21,625 nucleotides of DNA from an uncultured Rickettsiales bacterium (GTDB lineage Bacteria; Pseudomonadota; Alphaproteobacteria; Rs-D84): NCBI GenBank assembly GCA_900549365.1, contig UROD01000010.1, positions 1-21,625 on the forward strand, given 5' to 3'. This document shows, piece after piece, positions 5,236-12,084 of this stretch. Position 1 is the stretch's first letter. Each line of letters begins with the position of its first letter. The position numbers and the translations under genes were made by a program. Under the pieces are notes generated by a model that was given only the letters and a program-made list of their open reading frames with translations, did not search any database and was not told where the DNA came from.

Positions 5236-6501
5236 TTGATTCATGGAATTAAAGAAATCTTCGTTTGTTTTGGTCAAACGTAATTTGTCCAGCAAGAATT
5301 CCATGGCCTCCAACGTACCCATTGGGTTGATTATGCGGCGCAAGACGTACATTTTTGACAATGTTTCTTTGCCCACCAACAGGTCTTCTTTGCGTGTGCC
5401 AGATTTCGTGATGTCGATTGCTGGATACACGCGTTTGTCGGACAGTTTTCTGTCCAAGATAACTTCGCTGTTTCCGGTTCCCTTGAACTCTTCAAAAATA
5501 ACTTCGTCCATTTTTGAACCCGTATCCACCAGCGCAGTTGCAATGATGGTCAGCGAACCGCCACCTTCGATATTACGGGCGGCACCAAAGAAACGCTTTG
5601 GACGTTGCAATGCGTATGCATCAACACCACCGGTCAAAACCTTGCCACTGGATGGAACACAGGTGTTGTATGCGCGGCCCAAACGTGTGATGGAATCCAG
5701 CAAGATTACGACGTCTTGACCGGCTTCTACCAAGCGTTTTGCCTTTTCAATAACCATTTCGGCAACCTGAATGTGACGTGCGGCCGGTTCATCAAATGTG
5801 GATGAAATAACCTCGCCCTTGACACTGCGTTGCATGTCGGTAACTTCTTCGGGACGTTCGTCAATCAGCAAAACAATCAGTTTTACATCTGGGTAATTTG
5901 TTGCGATGGAATGCGCAATGTTTTGCAGCATAACGGTTTTACCAGTACGTGGTGGCGCAACAATCAAACTGCGTTGTCCTTTGCCCGTTGGGGAAATTAA
6001 ATCAATCACGCGCGCGGACAGGTTGCGCCCCTTGTCTTTGTCATCGGGCACTTCCATGCGTAACATTTCATCAGGATACAGTGGTGTCATATCATCAAAC
6101 GACACACGGTGACGTAATTTATCGGGCGTGTCGCCATTGACGCGTTCAATCGTTTCCAATGCGAAATAGCGTTCAGATTCATTCTGGGGGGCTTGGATTT
6201 GACCCTCGATATAATCGCCGGTTTTCAGACCGTACTTTTTAATCAAATTTGGCGACACATACAGATCATCTGGGCCGGCCAGATAGTTGCTCTCGGGCGC
6301 GCGCAAGAAACCAAAACCGTCTTGCATGCGTTCCAAAACGCCATCACCAATCAATGTAATTTTGTTATCGGCGGCAAAAACACGCATCACGGCAAAGCGC
6401 AGTTGCTGCACATTTAACTGTGATGGATTTTCAATACCCATATCTTCTGCCATTTTCAGCAGTTGCTGTGGCGATTTCGCCTTTAATTCATTTACGTGCA
6501 T
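5233..6501 (-). CDS. rho: Transcription termination factor Rho
   Basis: Rho is the hexameric RNA-dependent ATPase that releases transcripts. The 422-residue product has the full normal length (E. coli 419). It has the N-terminal Rho helical domain (1-45), an RNA-binding cold-shock-like OB fold with DGFGFLR (61-67), Walker A APPRTGKT (182-189) and Walker B VILLDS. The Q-loop region SGKVLTGGVD and the closing helices are also present. The start at 6501 (MHVNELKAKS) is chosen because it matches family N-termini and has AAAGGA 8 nt upstream. An upstream in-frame ATG at 6600 would precede the promoter -10 box. The mRNA has a leader of about 64 nt, where rho autoregulation usually acts, though no specific signal is seen. 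Confidence 0.98.
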   Translation of the reverse strand: MHVNELKAKSPQQLLKMAEDMGIENPSQLNVQQLRFAVMRVFAADNKITLIGDGVLERMQDGFGFLRAPESNYLAGPDDLYVSPNLIKKYGLKTGDYIEGQIQAPQNESERYFALETIERVNGDTPDKLRHRVSFDDMTPLYPDEMLRMEVPDDKDKGRNLSARVIDLISPTGKGQRSLIVAPPRTGKTVMLQNIAHSIATNYPDVKLIVLLIDERPEEVTDMQRSVKGEVISSTFDEPAARHIQVAEMVIEKAKRLVEAGQDVVILLDSITRLGRAYNTCVPSSGKVLTGGVDAYALQRPKRFFGAARNIEGGGSLTIIATALVDTGSKMDEVIFEEFKGTGNSEVILDRKLSDKRVYPAIDITKSGTRKEDLLVGKETLSKMYVLRRIINPMGTLEAMEFLLDKLRLTKTNEDFFNSMNQ

Positions 6502-6571
6502 AAAATAAATCCTTTTGTGGGGGTGGGCTGAATGCGGGAATCCGCGACCCAATTTGTCTTTTGACCCACTT

Positions 6572-6600
6572 ATTATACGCATTTTATGGCAAAAAGTCAA
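6572..6600 (-). promoter_or_regulatory. rho promoter
   Basis: On the minus strand TTGACT (6600-6595), a 17-nt spacer and TATAAT (6577-6572) form a near-consensus sigma70 promoter with predicted start about 6565. Confidence 0.88.
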
Positions 6601-6676
6601 GAATTGTTATTTTTACTTGCTTTTTCGACATATAATTGCTCTCATTTAGTATATAAGTAAAACAAAGGAAGTGAAT

Positions 6677-7132
6677 ATGGCAGGCAGCATCAATAAAGTG
6701 ATATTGGTTGGTAATGTTGGTCAAGAACCACAGGTGCGCACAATGCAAAGTGGACAAAAGGTTGTCTCTTTCTCGTTGGCGACATCTGACAGATGGCGTG
6801 ACCGTGCAACTGGTGAACAAAAGGAACAAACCGAATGGCATCGCGTTGTAATCTTTAATCCAAATTTGGCAGAGGTTGCAGAACGCATGTTGCAAAAGGG
6901 CACAAAACTGTATTTGGAGGGTTCTTTGCGTACCCGCAAATGGCAGAATCAACAGGGTGCAGATGTGTTCACAACCGAAGTGGTTTTGAATCCGTTCGCA
7001 GGACAAATGGTTATTCTGTCGGGTGCCAAGAGTTTGGATTCCCAGAACGTGGGTGGCGATACGTCCGCACCGGCGGCCGCACAGCGCGAAGAAGTTCAGA
7101 CAACACCGTTGGATGATGAAATTCCATTCTAA
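6677..7132 (+). CDS. ssb: Single-stranded DNA-binding protein
   Basis: SSB coats single-stranded DNA during replication and repair and recruits partners through its tail. The 151-residue product has the OB-fold domain (1-110) opening with INKVILVGNVGQEP. It contains TEWHRVVIFN and the LYLEGSLRTRKW strand, a short flexible Ala/Gln linker, and the canonical acidic tip DDEIPF. ATG 6677 is chosen over the GTG at 6671 because AAGGAAG sits at good distance and the family starts MAGS. A TATAAT at 6631-6636 is the best -10 candidate, but no good -35 accompanies it. The gene is divergent from rho and is closed by its own terminator. Confidence 0.97.
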   Translation: MAGSINKVILVGNVGQEPQVRTMQSGQKVVSFSLATSDRWRDRATGEQKEQTEWHRVVIFNPNLAEVAERMLQKGTKLYLEGSLRTRKWQNQQGADVFTTEVVLNPFAGQMVILSGAKSLDSQNVGGDTSAPAAAQREEVQTTPLDDEIPF

Positions 7133-7151
7133 GGGTAAAGATTTAATAAAA

Positions 7152-7173
7152 ACGCGCCACTGGCGCGTTTTTT
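7152..7173 (+). terminator. ssb terminator
   Basis: ACGCGCC (7152-7158) pairs with GGCGCGT (7162-7168) around ACT, followed by a T-run. Confidence 0.92.
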
Positions 7174-7235
7174 ATTGTATTATGTGGGCGCGATGCATTT
7201 ATGAAAATTTGCCCACTGTTCTGAGCGTGATGCAC

Positions 7236-7264
7236 TTGAAAATTTTATTCAAAAGTACTATAAT
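7236..7264 (+). promoter_or_regulatory. Promoter of the HdeD-like gene
   Basis: TTGAAA (7236-7241), a 17-nt spacer and TATAAT (7259-7264) are near-perfect sigma70 elements. The predicted start is about 7271, leaving a 24-nt leader with AGGGAG. Confidence 0.88.
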
Positions 7265-7294
7265 CACATCATAAACAGGAAAGGGAGTTTGATT

Positions 7295-7939
7295 ATGCCA
7301 AAAAAAGAATCTGCTAAAAAATCCGCGCCAAAGCGCGTGCGTGCGTCACGTGTAAAACGTGCGCCGTCTGATCCAATCGCGGCTGCGGTTGAGCGTATGT
7401 ATAATAAATCTGCGCCATTGTTGGTGTGCGAAGGGTTGCTGTTTGGTATCGCGGCGATTTGGATGTTTATTAAACCAGTTGCGATTTTGAATGCTTTGAC
7501 ATTTATTATCGGGGTTGGATTAATGTTATTTGGTCTGTACCGCGCAATTTCTGGATTTATTGTATCTCGCAATGTCGGTGGCGGCTGGATTGATGTGATA
7601 TTTGGTTTGGTAAACATTGTTTTGGGTATTGTGTTCTGTGTGTATCCAACGGGGTCGATTATCGGGCTGACATTTATTTTTGTGGTGCTGTTTTTGTTCA
7701 AGGCACTGCGTGCGCTGGTGTTCGCAATCAATATGGCGCGCGCCCGTTTTGGTCATTGGGTAATTGATTTGATCGTCGCAGTTGCGCTGGTCGCGTTGGC
7801 GGTGGCATTGTTATTCTGGCCATTGGCGGCACCAATTGCGATTGTGTATTATCTGGCCATAACGTTGTTGCTGTATGCAGCATCAGACATCTATATGTAC
7901 ATAGAATTGCTGAAACTGAAACGCAATGTATTGGATTAA
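7295..7939 (+). CDS. HdeD-like (DUF308) multi-pass membrane protein
   Basis: The 214-residue product starts with a Lys/Arg/Ala-rich cytosolic tail of about 35 residues. Six hydrophobic segments follow in three pairs, a pattern typical of HdeD/DUF308 proteins of the inner membrane. Recognisable family features are a first helix after LLVCEGLLFGIAAIW, the GVGLMLFGLYRAISGF turn and the repeated GLVNIVLGIVFCVYP block. In E. coli HdeD is linked to acid resistance at high cell density, but the role of most relatives is unknown. ATG 7295 is chosen over the TTG at 7289 because AGGGAG lies 7-8 nt upstream. The gene is monocistronic, between its own promoter and terminator. Confidence 0.8.
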   Translation: MPKKESAKKSAPKRVRASRVKRAPSDPIAAAVERMYNKSAPLLVCEGLLFGIAAIWMFIKPVAILNALTFIIGVGLMLFGLYRAISGFIVSRNVGGGWIDVIFGLVNIVLGIVFCVYPTGSIIGLTFIFVVLFLFKALRALVFAINMARARFGHWVIDLIVAVALVALAVALLFWPLAAPIAIVYYLAITLLLYAASDIYMYIELLKLKRNVLD

Positions 7940-7955
7940 TAAATCTATGAATAAA

Positions 7956-7982
7956 ACACCGCCCGTTTGGGCGGTGTTTTTT
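7956..7982 (+). terminator. Terminator of the HdeD-like gene
   Basis: ACACCGCCC (7956-7964) pairs with GGGCGGTGT (7969-7977) around GTTT, followed by a T-run. Confidence 0.93.
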
Positions 7983-7998
7983 ATGGTTTATGCAAAAC

Positions 7999-8027
7999 TT
8001 GAAATTTGCCGAAAGATAGTATAGAAT
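7999..8027 (+). promoter_or_regulatory. Promoter of tRNA-Arg
   Basis: TTGAAA (7999-8004), a 17-nt spacer and TAGAAT (8022-8027) predict a start around 8034, about 3 nt before the mature tRNA. Confidence 0.75.
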
Positions 8028-8036
8028 ATGGGCTGT

Positions 8037-8113
8037 GCGCCCTTAGCCCAGCTGGATAGAGCATCGGATTTCTAATCCGCAGGTCGCAGGTTCGAATCCT
8101 GCAGGGCGCGCCA
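8037..8113 (+). tRNA. tRNA-Arg (anticodon UCU), CCA encoded
   Basis: The 77-nt cloverleaf has acceptor GCGCCCT/AGGGCGC, discriminator G and an encoded CCA (8111-8113). The anticodon stem CGGAT/ATCCG encloses loop TTCTAA-type bases giving UCU, and the T-loop TTCGAAT is canonical. No terminator directly follows. Instead the transcript would run into a 159-bp repeat element that carries an inverted copy of the T-arm and a copy of the tRNA 3' end. Confidence 0.96.
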
Positions 8114-8272
8114 AAATAAGTAGCGCAGTCACAGGAATTGCACGTTGTGGGGAACTTAGATTCGAACCTGCGACAGGGAGCTGTTCGACCCGACGCAAAA
8201 AGGCGGAAACACGCCAGTCGCCGACAGGCGATTTTGCAAGGGCGGCGTCAGCCAATCCTGCAGGGCGCGCCA
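8114..8272 (+). repeat. tRNA-trailer repeat element B (159 bp, behind tRNA-Arg)
   Basis: It begins after the tRNA-Arg CCA and ends with an exact copy of that tRNA's 3' end; 8254-8273 equals 8095-8114 over 20 nt. Inside lies a 16-bp inverted copy of the T-arm (8159-8174 against 8083-8098) and a small hairpin 8171-8187. A three-helix junction follows: outer stem 8195-8200/8232-8237, hairpin 8202-8205/8212-8215, hairpin 8218-8222/8227-8231. The block AAGGGCGGCGTCAGCC (8238-8253) then directly precedes the copied tRNA end. Element A at tRNA-Pro shares 15 of these 16 bases and the whole layout, while its stems have unrelated sequences that still pair. No gene is seen inside. Confidence 0.82.
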
Positions 8273-8320
8273 AGATAAATGCACCGGCGTTGCGCAAATT
8301 TTTTTATAATGGGGACGAAA

Positions 8321-9250
8321 ATGGCACAGCAAGATATTGTTGCTTTCTTGGAGAAAAATTACCCGAACGAAAAAATTAAATATTTAGGGCAGGGCAGTGA
8401 TTCTGATGCGTTTCGTGTCGGTACGCGCGTATTTCGTTTTACCAGTAAAAATATTTCTATCTATGCCAAGGATGCTGATATCTGCCATTTCGTTCAGCCA
8501 TATGTTGATGTCCAAGTGCCTGATATTCAAATTGTTCATCGCGATGGTTTTCAATATGCCATGCATGAAATGCTGATAGGTGATTCTTGGTCGTGGCACA
8601 AGTTTCAATTTTCACCCGCGCGCCAGCGTAATTTGGCGCGGTCTGCGGCGCAATTTTTAGCACAGTTACATTCAATTGATACAGACGCGTTGGTGCGTGC
8701 CGTGCCTGCGTTGCGTGAAGGCGTGCCATATATTGATTTTGATGTGGTTGTGGCGCATCTGCGCCCGTTTATGACCGCACGCCAACTACGTCGTTTCCGT
8801 GAAATGTATAATCGCGTTGTAAATGCGCCGGTTGCAAAATCTGATATGGTGTTGGTACATATGGGGCTGAAAGGGGCAAATTCTGTTGTGTATCCTGATG
8901 GTCGGTTAAAGGGCGTGTTTGATTTTTGTAATTGTGGTATTTATGAACGCGGGCGTGATTTAGTGTTGTTTTCGTTGTCGCGCAACAAACGTTTGTATAA
9001 CCAATTCTTGCGCGAGTATCAAAAGTTGACCGGTGTGCGCGTATCACGTAAACATATTCGCGAATTGGCTTTGATTGAATTTTTATGGGCCAAGCGCTGG
9101 TATATAGGTGATGTCTTTGCGCCGATGGGTGCAAATATTGTGGCGCGTAATGTTGGACAGGTGTTGATGTATTTCTATCATTTGCCAGAAATTACGAAAC
9201 CATTGGTGCGCGTGTTTATGAAAATCCATGCGCGTATGGTGCGGAAATAG
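8321..9250 (+). CDS. Aminoglycoside-phosphotransferase/choline-kinase-fold protein, catalytic Asp missing
   Basis: The 309-residue product resembles the APH family of small-molecule kinases. It has an N-lobe with LGQGSDSDAFRVG as glycine-rich loop, an AQFLAQLHSID helix, a catalytic-loop region and the metal motif VFDFCNCGIYERGRDLVLF (D201). In the catalytic loop, normally H-x-D-x4-N, the sequence is HMGLKGAN (H180 to N187). The histidine and asparagine are kept but the catalytic Asp is replaced by Gly182. It may therefore be inactive, or use another base. The start at 8321 is chosen for GGGGA 5 nt upstream; an ATG at 8309 lies inside a TATAAT (8305-8310) that could be its -10. It follows tRNA-Arg and its repeat element, and is unlinked to known resistance genes. 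The substrate is unknown. Confidence 0.7.
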   Translation: MAQQDIVAFLEKNYPNEKIKYLGQGSDSDAFRVGTRVFRFTSKNISIYAKDADICHFVQPYVDVQVPDIQIVHRDGFQYAMHEMLIGDSWSWHKFQFSPARQRNLARSAAQFLAQLHSIDTDALVRAVPALREGVPYIDFDVVVAHLRPFMTARQLRRFREMYNRVVNAPVAKSDMVLVHMGLKGANSVVYPDGRLKGVFDFCNCGIYERGRDLVLFSLSRNKRLYNQFLREYQKLTGVRVSRKHIRELALIEFLWAKRWYIGDVFAPMGANIVARNVGQVLMYFYHLPEITKPLVRVFMKIHARMVRK

Positions 9251-9322
9251 AATTTGTTCCTGTGGCGGTTGCTGCGTGCCACGCGTATAATGTGCATGTA
9301 CAGAGTTCAAAGGAGAGCACAT

Positions 9323-9796
9323 ATGCGCCGCGTTTTTCAATTTATATTTGCGATTATCGTTTCTTTTATTCCTGGGGCGATTGGTAATATATATTCGCCA
9401 AATGGGCCGTCTGACGCGTGGTACAATATGCTGAACAAGTCCATTGTGACACCCGATGGTTGGGTGTTCGGTGTTGCGTGGACAACGCTGTATGCGCTGT
9501 TGGGAATTGCCTTGTTTTTGGTTATGCGTAATGAACAAACACGGTTGTCTAAAACGCGGGCGTATTTGTTGTTCTTGATTCAGATGGTATTAAATGCGTT
9601 GTGGTCATATACGTTCTTTGGCGCGCATATGACAGGGTGGGCATTGGTGGTATTGATTGCGCTGATTGTTGCATCTGTAATGATGATGCGTGCGTTTCGT
9701 CCGTTTTCCAAGTGGGCATCGTATTTGATTTGGCCGTATATCCTGTGGATAAGTTTTGCAGCATATTTGAATATAGCAATTGTTTGGTTAAACTGA
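9323..9796 (+). CDS. tspO: TspO/MBR family membrane protein
   Basis: The 157-residue product is a five-helix TspO/translocator protein of the usual length (about 155-160). Diagnostic segments are WYNMLNKSIVTPDGWVFGVAWTTLY in loop 1 and helix 2, QMVLNALWSYTFFG in helix 3-4, and the closing PYILWISFAAYLNIAIVWLN. Bacterial TspO proteins bind porphyrins and cholesterol-like ligands and influence tetrapyrrole and stress responses. The start at 9323 has AAGGAG upstream; an upstream in-frame ATG at 9254 lacks a ribosome-binding site and precedes the TATAAT at 9286-9291. The -35 is weak. A terminator shared with the convergent FtsB-like gene follows. Confidence 0.92.
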   Translation: MRRVFQFIFAIIVSFIPGAIGNIYSPNGPSDAWYNMLNKSIVTPDGWVFGVAWTTLYALLGIALFLVMRNEQTRLSKTRAYLLFLIQMVLNALWSYTFFGAHMTGWALVVLIALIVASVMMMRAFRPFSKWASYLIWPYILWISFAAYLNIAIVWLN

Positions 9797-9802
9797 TATA
9801 AA

Positions 9803-9826
9803 AAATCCCACACCAGTGGGATTTTT
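9803..9826. terminator. Bidirectional terminator between tspO and the FtsB-like gene
   Basis: AAATCCCAC (9803-9811) pairs with GTGGGATTT (9816-9824) around ACCA. It has a T-run after it on plus and an A-run before it that serves the minus strand. Confidence 0.85.
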
Positions 9827-10151
9827 ATATTTTCAAAATTTTGAATTTAGGGTCGCCAACATTCAAATATTTTAACCCCAATTCTTCGACATAATCAGAA
9901 CTGTAATGTTGTAATAAATCAATATGGCGATTCAATGTGTTTAATTTTTCTTGTTCTGCCATCAGTTGTGTTTCTTCGGTATTCAGACGCCATATGTTCA
10001 TAATGAATTTCTGGACATTGACCGTGCCCCAAAATATACGTACAAACATAAACAGCGCAAATGCCAGCATCAGGATTCCGACCTTGCCCCGCCAACTGGC
10101 AGCCCAAGCGTGCCCGATGAATCCAAAGAAATTTTTGATTTTTTCCCTCAT
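9825..10151 (-). CDS. FtsB/DivIC-like septum-formation protein
   Basis: The 108-residue product has a short basic cytosolic tail, one membrane helix (about residues 25-45, GILMLAFALFMFV) and a coiled-coil stretch (NTEETQLMAEQEKLNTLNRH). A compact end, ELGLKYLNVGDPKFKILKI, resembles the ELGL-x-PGE-x-x-x-I end of FtsB/DivIC. These bitopic proteins join FtsL and FtsQ in the divisome. An ATG at 10160 would lie within the -10 box. The ATG at 10151 is 7 nt after an extended -10 (TGATATAAT on minus), so I take 10151 as a leaderless start. In many Alphaproteobacteria ftsB lies near eno and pdhA; here it stands alone and divergent from dusB. Confidence 0.68.
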   Translation of the reverse strand: MREKIKNFFGFIGHAWAASWRGKVGILMLAFALFMFVRIFWGTVNVQKFIMNIWRLNTEETQLMAEQEKLNTLNRHIDLLQHYSSDYVEELGLKYLNVGDPKFKILKI

Positions 10152-10188
10152 AGATGGCATTATATCATAAATGTTTAGTGATAATCAA
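10135..10188. promoter_or_regulatory. Overlapping divergent promoters for dusB (+) and the FtsB-like gene (-)
   Basis: Plus: TTGATT (10135-10140), a 17-nt spacer, CATTAT (10158-10163), then 7 nt to the dusB ATG at 10171. Minus: TTGATT (10188-10183), an 18-nt spacer, extended -10 TGATATAAT with TATAAT at 10164-10159, then 7 nt to the ATG at 10151. The two -10 boxes share five base pairs, so polymerase can hardly use both at once. Neither gene has room for a Shine-Dalgarno sequence. Confidence 0.65.
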
Positions 10189-11094
10189 ATTTTTGCTGCA
10201 CCATTGGCGGGAATTACCGACAAACCGTTTCGTCGGGTTTTGCGTGCGTTTGCACCAAATGCGCCATTGGTGACGGAAATGATTTCGTGTCATTCATTGG
10301 TGGCGGCACACAAAAATTGCCCACGTAATTTTGACAGATATGATGACGAGGGGGCTGTCGGCGCACAGATTTTTGGTGCGGACGTGGCACTGATGGCGGA
10401 TGCGGCGCGAATCTTGCAAGATGCGGGCGCGCGGTGGATTGATATCAATATGGGGTGTCCCGTGCCAAAGGTTGCAACGCGTGCGGGGGCGGGCGCGTTC
10501 TTGATGCGTGATCATGCGTTGGCGGGGCGGATTATGTCTGCGGTGGTGCGGGCGGTGAATATTCCCGTGTCTGTGAAAACACGTTTGGGTTGGGACGACC
10601 AGCATCGTGATTGGGCGGATTTGATACGGATTGCGGCAGACAGTGGCGTTAAATTTGCGACTTTGCATGGGCGTACACGTGCCCAGTTATATGTCGGGCA
10701 GGCGGTGCACCCAGATGTGTCAGATGCCCCGATTCCAATTATTGCAAATGGCGATATTGCAACCGCACAGGACGCCACTGATATGGAAAAACTGGGTTAT
10801 GCGGGCGTGATGATTGGGCGTGCAATACTGGGGCGGCCATGGGTCTTGGGGCAAATAGCAGGGCGTGAATGCGCACCGAAAAATATTGGCGATGTTGTGT
10901 TGCGTCACTTGCAATATGCGGTTGAATATTACGGGCCGTCGGTTGCGGTGCCGATGTTTCGCAAGCATGCAGCGTGGTATTCTGCGGGCCGACCAAATTC
11001 GTCTGATTTTCGCATTCGTGTGAACCAGATAACGGATGCAGATGCGTTGCGTGATGCCATTCGCGAATTTTGGGGTTGCGTTGCCGAAATATAG
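10171..11094 (+). CDS. dusB: tRNA-dihydrouridine synthase B (NifR3 family)
   Basis: Dus enzymes are FMN-dependent reductases that make dihydrouridine in the tRNA D-loop. The 307-residue product has the TIM-barrel opening APLAGITDKPFRR, catalytic Cys96 in DINMGCPVPK, SVKTRLGW, LHGRTRAQLYVG and the phosphate-binding IANGDI and GVMIGRAILGRPW. A short C-terminal helical domain follows. The pattern fits DusB/NifR3, the form common in Alphaproteobacteria, where nifR3 often precedes ntrB/ntrC; here rodZ follows instead. The ATG at 10171 is 7 nt after a -10 box, so the message should be leaderless. rodZ starts 34 nt after the stop and is probably co-transcribed. Confidence 0.95.
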   Translation: MFSDNQIFAAPLAGITDKPFRRVLRAFAPNAPLVTEMISCHSLVAAHKNCPRNFDRYDDEGAVGAQIFGADVALMADAARILQDAGARWIDINMGCPVPKVATRAGAGAFLMRDHALAGRIMSAVVRAVNIPVSVKTRLGWDDQHRDWADLIRIAADSGVKFATLHGRTRAQLYVGQAVHPDVSDAPIPIIANGDIATAQDATDMEKLGYAGVMIGRAILGRPWVLGQIAGRECAPKNIGDVVLRHLQYAVEYYGPSVAVPMFRKHAAWYSAGRPNSSDFRIRVNQITDADALRDAIREFWGCVAEI

Positions 11095-11128
11095 GTTTAT
11101 GATAGGATGTAACAAGGGAAAAATAAAC

Positions 11129-12010
11129 ATGACAGACATGAATGAAAATAACACAGATGTTCAGGTTGAATTGACGGTTGGTGAAATACTGCGCAACGCG
11201 CGTACAACTGGTCGTCGTAAACGTGAAATACCGACTATTTCTAAACAGTTGTGCATTCGTGAGGAATTTTTGCAGGCACTGGAAGATGGTAATTACAGTG
11301 CGATTCCAGAACCCGTCTATATTTTGGGTTTTGCGCGTAATTACGCGATGGAATTGGGGTTAAATCCAGACGAAATCGTGAACAAGTTAAAGCACGAAAT
11401 GGGGCTGTCAAATGAATGCCAGATTTCTGCTGACAAAGAAGACAAGGGCGATGCCCCTGTGGTTGCTGCGTGTGAACAAACAGAGCCAGAACGCGCATCG
11501 TTGCGTGAAAAGTTTGCGGTTTTGTGGGCATATGTTCGTACGCATTGGAAATGGTTCACAGCGGGCGCTGTGGCGTTGGTGCTGTTGATAATATTGATTG
11601 CAGTTTTGGCGGGTTCAGGGACAAATGACGTTGAAGCACCTGTTGTCACGGATGCGCCAGTTGTCGCAGTTAATACAGAACCTGCATATACTGTCGCTGT
11701 GCGTGAACGATTTGGTACGGATAATCGCGCCAAGGCCAATGTTATTTTGCAGGCGAATCGCGATGCCAATGAAACTGGTGCGTGGGTAGAGGTCAAAGAT
11801 GCTCGTGGGCGCACAGAATTGAGCCGCGTTTTGTTGCCTGGGGACGTTTATTATGTTCCTGCGGGCGGAAAATACACTGCGACATTTGGTAATGCTGGTG
11901 GAATTGATATTTGGGTAAATGGCAAACTGGCACCAAAGGTTGGTGCAAATCATGCCCGTAAAAGTGGAATTGTTTTAAGTCCTGAAAAACTGATGGCAAC
12001 AGCCGAATAA
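11129..12010 (+). CDS. rodZ: RodZ-like cytoskeleton/cell-shape protein (HTH, one membrane helix, DUF4115)
   Basis: The 293-residue product has an N-terminal helix-turn-helix of the HTH_25 type (residues about 16-90, with VGEILRNAR and PEPVYILGFARNYA). An acidic cytosolic linker, one membrane helix (about 142-162) and a periplasmic DUF4115 beta domain follow, the latter with WVEVKDARGRTELSRVLLPGD. This is the RodZ layout. RodZ links MreB to the elongasome and helps set rod shape. ATG 11129 has AAGGGA 9 nt upstream; upstream in-frame ATGs lie within dusB. It follows dusB closely and is closed by a hairpin terminator. Confidence 0.9.
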   Translation: MTDMNENNTDVQVELTVGEILRNARTTGRRKREIPTISKQLCIREEFLQALEDGNYSAIPEPVYILGFARNYAMELGLNPDEIVNKLKHEMGLSNECQISADKEDKGDAPVVAACEQTEPERASLREKFAVLWAYVRTHWKWFTAGAVALVLLIILIAVLAGSGTNDVEAPVVTDAPVVAVNTEPAYTVAVRERFGTDNRAKANVILQANRDANETGAWVEVKDARGRTELSRVLLPGDVYYVPAGGKYTATFGNAGGIDIWVNGKLAPKVGANHARKSGIVLSPEKLMATAE

Positions 12011-12021
12011 GAACAAATCCC

Positions 12022-12050
12022 AAGGGCGAAAGAAATTTCGCCCTTTGTAT
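12022..12050 (+). terminator. Terminator after rodZ
   Basis: AAGGGCGAAA (12022-12031) pairs with TTTCGCCCTT (12036-12045) around GAAA. The downstream T-run is interrupted (TTTGTATT), so strength is moderate. Its last bases adjoin the -35 box of the uvrA promoter. Confidence 0.72.
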
Positions 12051-12084
12051 TGAAAAACACAATATTTTTTCTATATTTATCGTT
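12050..12084 (+). promoter_or_regulatory. uvrA promoter, leaderless
   Basis: TTGAAA (12050-12055), a 16-nt spacer and TATATT (12072-12077) are followed by exactly 7 nt and the ATG at 12085. No Shine-Dalgarno sequence is present. Confidence 0.72.

Noticed and set aside
6501..6600. N-terminal extension of Rho starting at 6600
   Set aside because: The extension would begin at the -35 box of the rho promoter and run through the untranslated leader. The start at 6501 has a good ribosome-binding site and matches the family N-terminus.
8043..8297. Minus-strand frame of 84 codons overlapping tRNA-Arg
   Set aside because: It covers the tRNA and the repeat element. Its internal ARPAG duplication is just the copied tRNA 3' end read backwards.
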